Shown here piece by piece: positions 4,589 to 5,937 of a stretch of DNA of 5,937 nt (its first letter is position 1; the number at the start of each line of letters is the position of its first letter). Source of the stretch: Chloroflexota bacterium (GTDB lineage Bacteria; Chloroflexota; Limnocylindria; Limnocylindrales; CSP1-4). Below the pieces are notes generated by a model. That model ran no database searches. It was not told the origin of the DNA and saw nothing but the letters and a program-made list of their open reading frames with translations. Both the position numbers and the translations under genes were made by a program. The stretch is taken from positions 1 through 5,937 of the forward strand of contig JAKAHX010000119.1 of the NCBI GenBank assembly GCA_021814735.1, in the 5' to 3' direction.

Positions 4589-5937
4589 ATGGACGTGACG
4601 CCGACCCCGTGGACCACACCCGAGCTCACCGGACTCCATCGGCTGCCGATGCACGCGGTGCCGCACGCGGAGCGTCTCCCGCTGGACGGGCGCTGGCGGT
4701 TCCAGCTGCTCGACCACGCGGACGACGAGCCCGGCCCCGCCTGGTCGGAGGCGGATGTCCCGGGCTGCTGGACCATGCAGGGGTTCAGCGACCTGCCCCA
4801 CTACACGAACGTCGTGATGCCGTTCGATGGCACGCCGCCCCGGGTGCCCGACCACAACCCGACCGGTGTGTACGAGCGCGAGTTCACGCTGCCCGGGGGG
4901 TGGGCCGACCGGCGCGTCGTCCTCCACGTCGGCGCGGCGGAAAGCGTCCTGGTCGTCCACCTGAACGGCCGCGAGGTGGGCATCAGCAAGGACTCCCACC
5001 TGGCCGCCGAGTTCGACGTCACGCACCTGGTGCGTCCGGGCGCGAACCTGCTGCGGCTCCGCGTGGTCAAGTGGTCCGACGCCAGCTACGTCGAGGACCA
5101 GGACCAGTGGTGGCACGGCGGCATCACGCGCCCCGTCTTCCTGTATGCCACCGGCCCCGTCTTCCTGGCTGACGTCCGCGCGACCGCCGGCCTGCGCGAG
5201 GACCTGTCGACCGGGACGCTCGACCTGCAGGTGGACGTCGGGTTCCCGGGGCCCGCCGAGCCGGGCTGGATGGTGGAGGCGACGCTCCCCGGCCTCGCCG
5301 GCCCGCTCCGGGGGTCGGTCGCGGTGACGGAACGTGGCGTGGAGGACCACATCAGCCGCGCCGAGGGGGCGGCCCATCGGCTCTACCTGCAGGACCTGGC
5401 GAGCCGCCGGGCCGCCGGGATGCCCCTTACCGACGAAGAGCGGGACGCCACCTGGCCCGCCATGCACGCACGCCAGGTTCCTCCGCCGGACGGGCGCGTC
5501 TCGCTGCGGGCCGAACTGCCGGGCGTCTCCCCGTGGTCGGCCGAGGTGCCCACGCTGTACCCGCTCACCGTGACCCTGCGGTCGCCCGCCGGAGAGACGG
5601 CCGAGGCGATCACCGTGCGGGTCGGCTTCCGGCGCGTCGAGGTGCGCGGCCTGGAGCTGCTGCTCAACGGCCGCCCGGTCCTGCTGCGCGGGATCAACCG
5701 GCATGACTTCGACCGCAACACCGGGCGGGTCGTGGCCCCCGAGGAGATGCGGGCGGACGTGATCCAGATGAAGCGCTTCGGCTTCAACGCGCTGCGGACC
5801 TCCCACTACCCGAACGACCCGGCACTCCTGGACCTGTGCGACGAGTACGGCCTCTGGGTCATCGCGGAGGCCAACATCGAGTCGCACGCGTTCTACGGCG
5901 TGATCTGCGACGACCCCCGCTACCTGGGCGCGTTCGT
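4589..5937 (+). CDS. lacZ: Beta-galactosidase, glycoside hydrolase family 2 (N-terminal 449 residues, cut by window edge)
   Basis: The product hydrolyses terminal beta-D-galactosides such as lactose. The 449 visible residues cover the jelly-roll sugar-binding domain (about 30-190), the immunoglobulin-like domain (about 191-345) and the start of the TIM barrel. LacZ landmarks are clear: WSDASYVEDQDQWWHGGI (162-179), including the acidic DQD that matches the Asp201 region of E. coli LacZ; RGINRHDF with His372; ALRTSHYPND with His406; and EANIESH with Glu431 and His433, matching LacZ Glu416 and His418 that hold the active-site Mg. The usual NRHEHH is NRHDFD here. The acid/base and nucleophile glutamates lie beyond the window, and full-length relatives are about 1000 residues. 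No signal peptide is seen, so it is probably cytoplasmic and acts on imported sugar. Domain 2 seems enlarged by a charged segment near 252-302. It is transcribed divergently from the decarboxylase and probably from a leaderless promoter. Confidence 0.93.
   Translation, partial: MDVTPTPWTTPELTGLHRLPMHAVPHAERLPLDGRWRFQLLDHADDEPGPAWSEADVPGCWTMQGFSDLPHYTNVVMPFDGTPPRVPDHNPTGVYEREFTLPGGWADRRVVLHVGAAESVLVVHLNGREVGISKDSHLAAEFDVTHLVRPGANLLRLRVVKWSDASYVEDQDQWWHGGITRPVFLYATGPVFLADVRATAGLREDLSTGTLDLQVDVGFPGPAEPGWMVEATLPGLAGPLRGSVAVTERGVEDHISRAEGAAHRLYLQDLASRRAAGMPLTDEERDATWPAMHARQVPPPDGRVSLRAELPGVSPWSAEVPTLYPLTVTLRSPAGETAEAITVRVGFRRVEVRGLELLLNGRPVLLRGINRHDFDRNTGRVVAPEEMRADVIQMKRFGFNALRTSHYPNDPALLDLCDEYGLWVIAEANIESHAFYGVICDDPRYLGAF

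Noticed and set aside
2844..4598. 584-codon plus-strand open frame antisense to the decarboxylase
   Set aside because: Stops are rare in any frame at this GC content. The translation has no family pattern and crosses the intergenic repeats, while the minus strand has complete decarboxylase motifs.
4649..4651. Alternative beta-galactosidase start at a later in-frame ATG
   Set aside because: The promoter spacing favours 4589, and there is no convincing ribosome-binding site before 4649.
4316..5887. 523-codon minus-strand open frame opposite the beta-galactosidase, with a Gly-Pro repeat segment
   Set aside because: It is antisense to clear GH2 motifs and overlaps the decarboxylase start. The GPGP stretch is just the intergenic GGTCC repeat read in frame.

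Overview
This is a very GC-rich stretch (well over 70% by eye, almost every codon ending in G or C) from a bacterial chromosome. Two things suggest a high-GC Terrabacteria lineage, actinobacterial or Chloroflexota-like. First, two divergent genes carry TANNNT-type -10 boxes only 7 nt ahead of their ATG and lack a Shine-Dalgarno, the pattern of leaderless mRNAs. Second, there is a DUF1461/TIGR01906 membrane protein. I see no rRNA, tRNA, CRISPR array, transposase or phage gene.

Layout. Left block, minus strand (1-1117): a tightly packed group made of a candidate 60-residue ORF (832-1014), a four-helix DUF1461 membrane protein (78-821), and the first 27 codons of a gene whose GTG overlaps the previous stop (1-81) and that looks like a MoeA-type molybdopterin molybdotransferase. 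The 822-1134 interval holds no certain gene. It does contain two hairpins, an AGGAGG ribosome-binding site, the small ORF and a weak -10 box. Middle block, minus strand: a group II PLP-dependent aromatic-L-amino-acid decarboxylase (2907-4472), then a 260-bp gap with a candidate promoter and inverted repeats, then a PatD-like aminoaldehyde dehydrogenase (1135-2646). Right block, plus strand: a GH2 beta-galactosidase (4589 to the window edge, 449 complete codons seen), divergent from the decarboxylase across a 116-bp region filled with GGTCC-centred repeats.

How the genes may work together. The decarboxylase would turn an (aromatic) amino acid into an amine and CO2. The dehydrogenase would oxidise an amine-derived aldehyde to an acid. 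The step between them, an amine oxidase or transaminase, is not in this window, so a shared pathway is inference. The beta-galactosidase is functionally unrelated and shares only the divergent control region. The membrane protein and putative moeA form a separate, translationally coupled unit.

I found no clearly new multi-gene system. The most interesting signals are regulatory: the mirror-image leaderless promoters with a repeat array between them, and the hairpin/ribosome-binding-site leader with a previously uncalled small ORF whose codon bias switches on exactly at its GTG.
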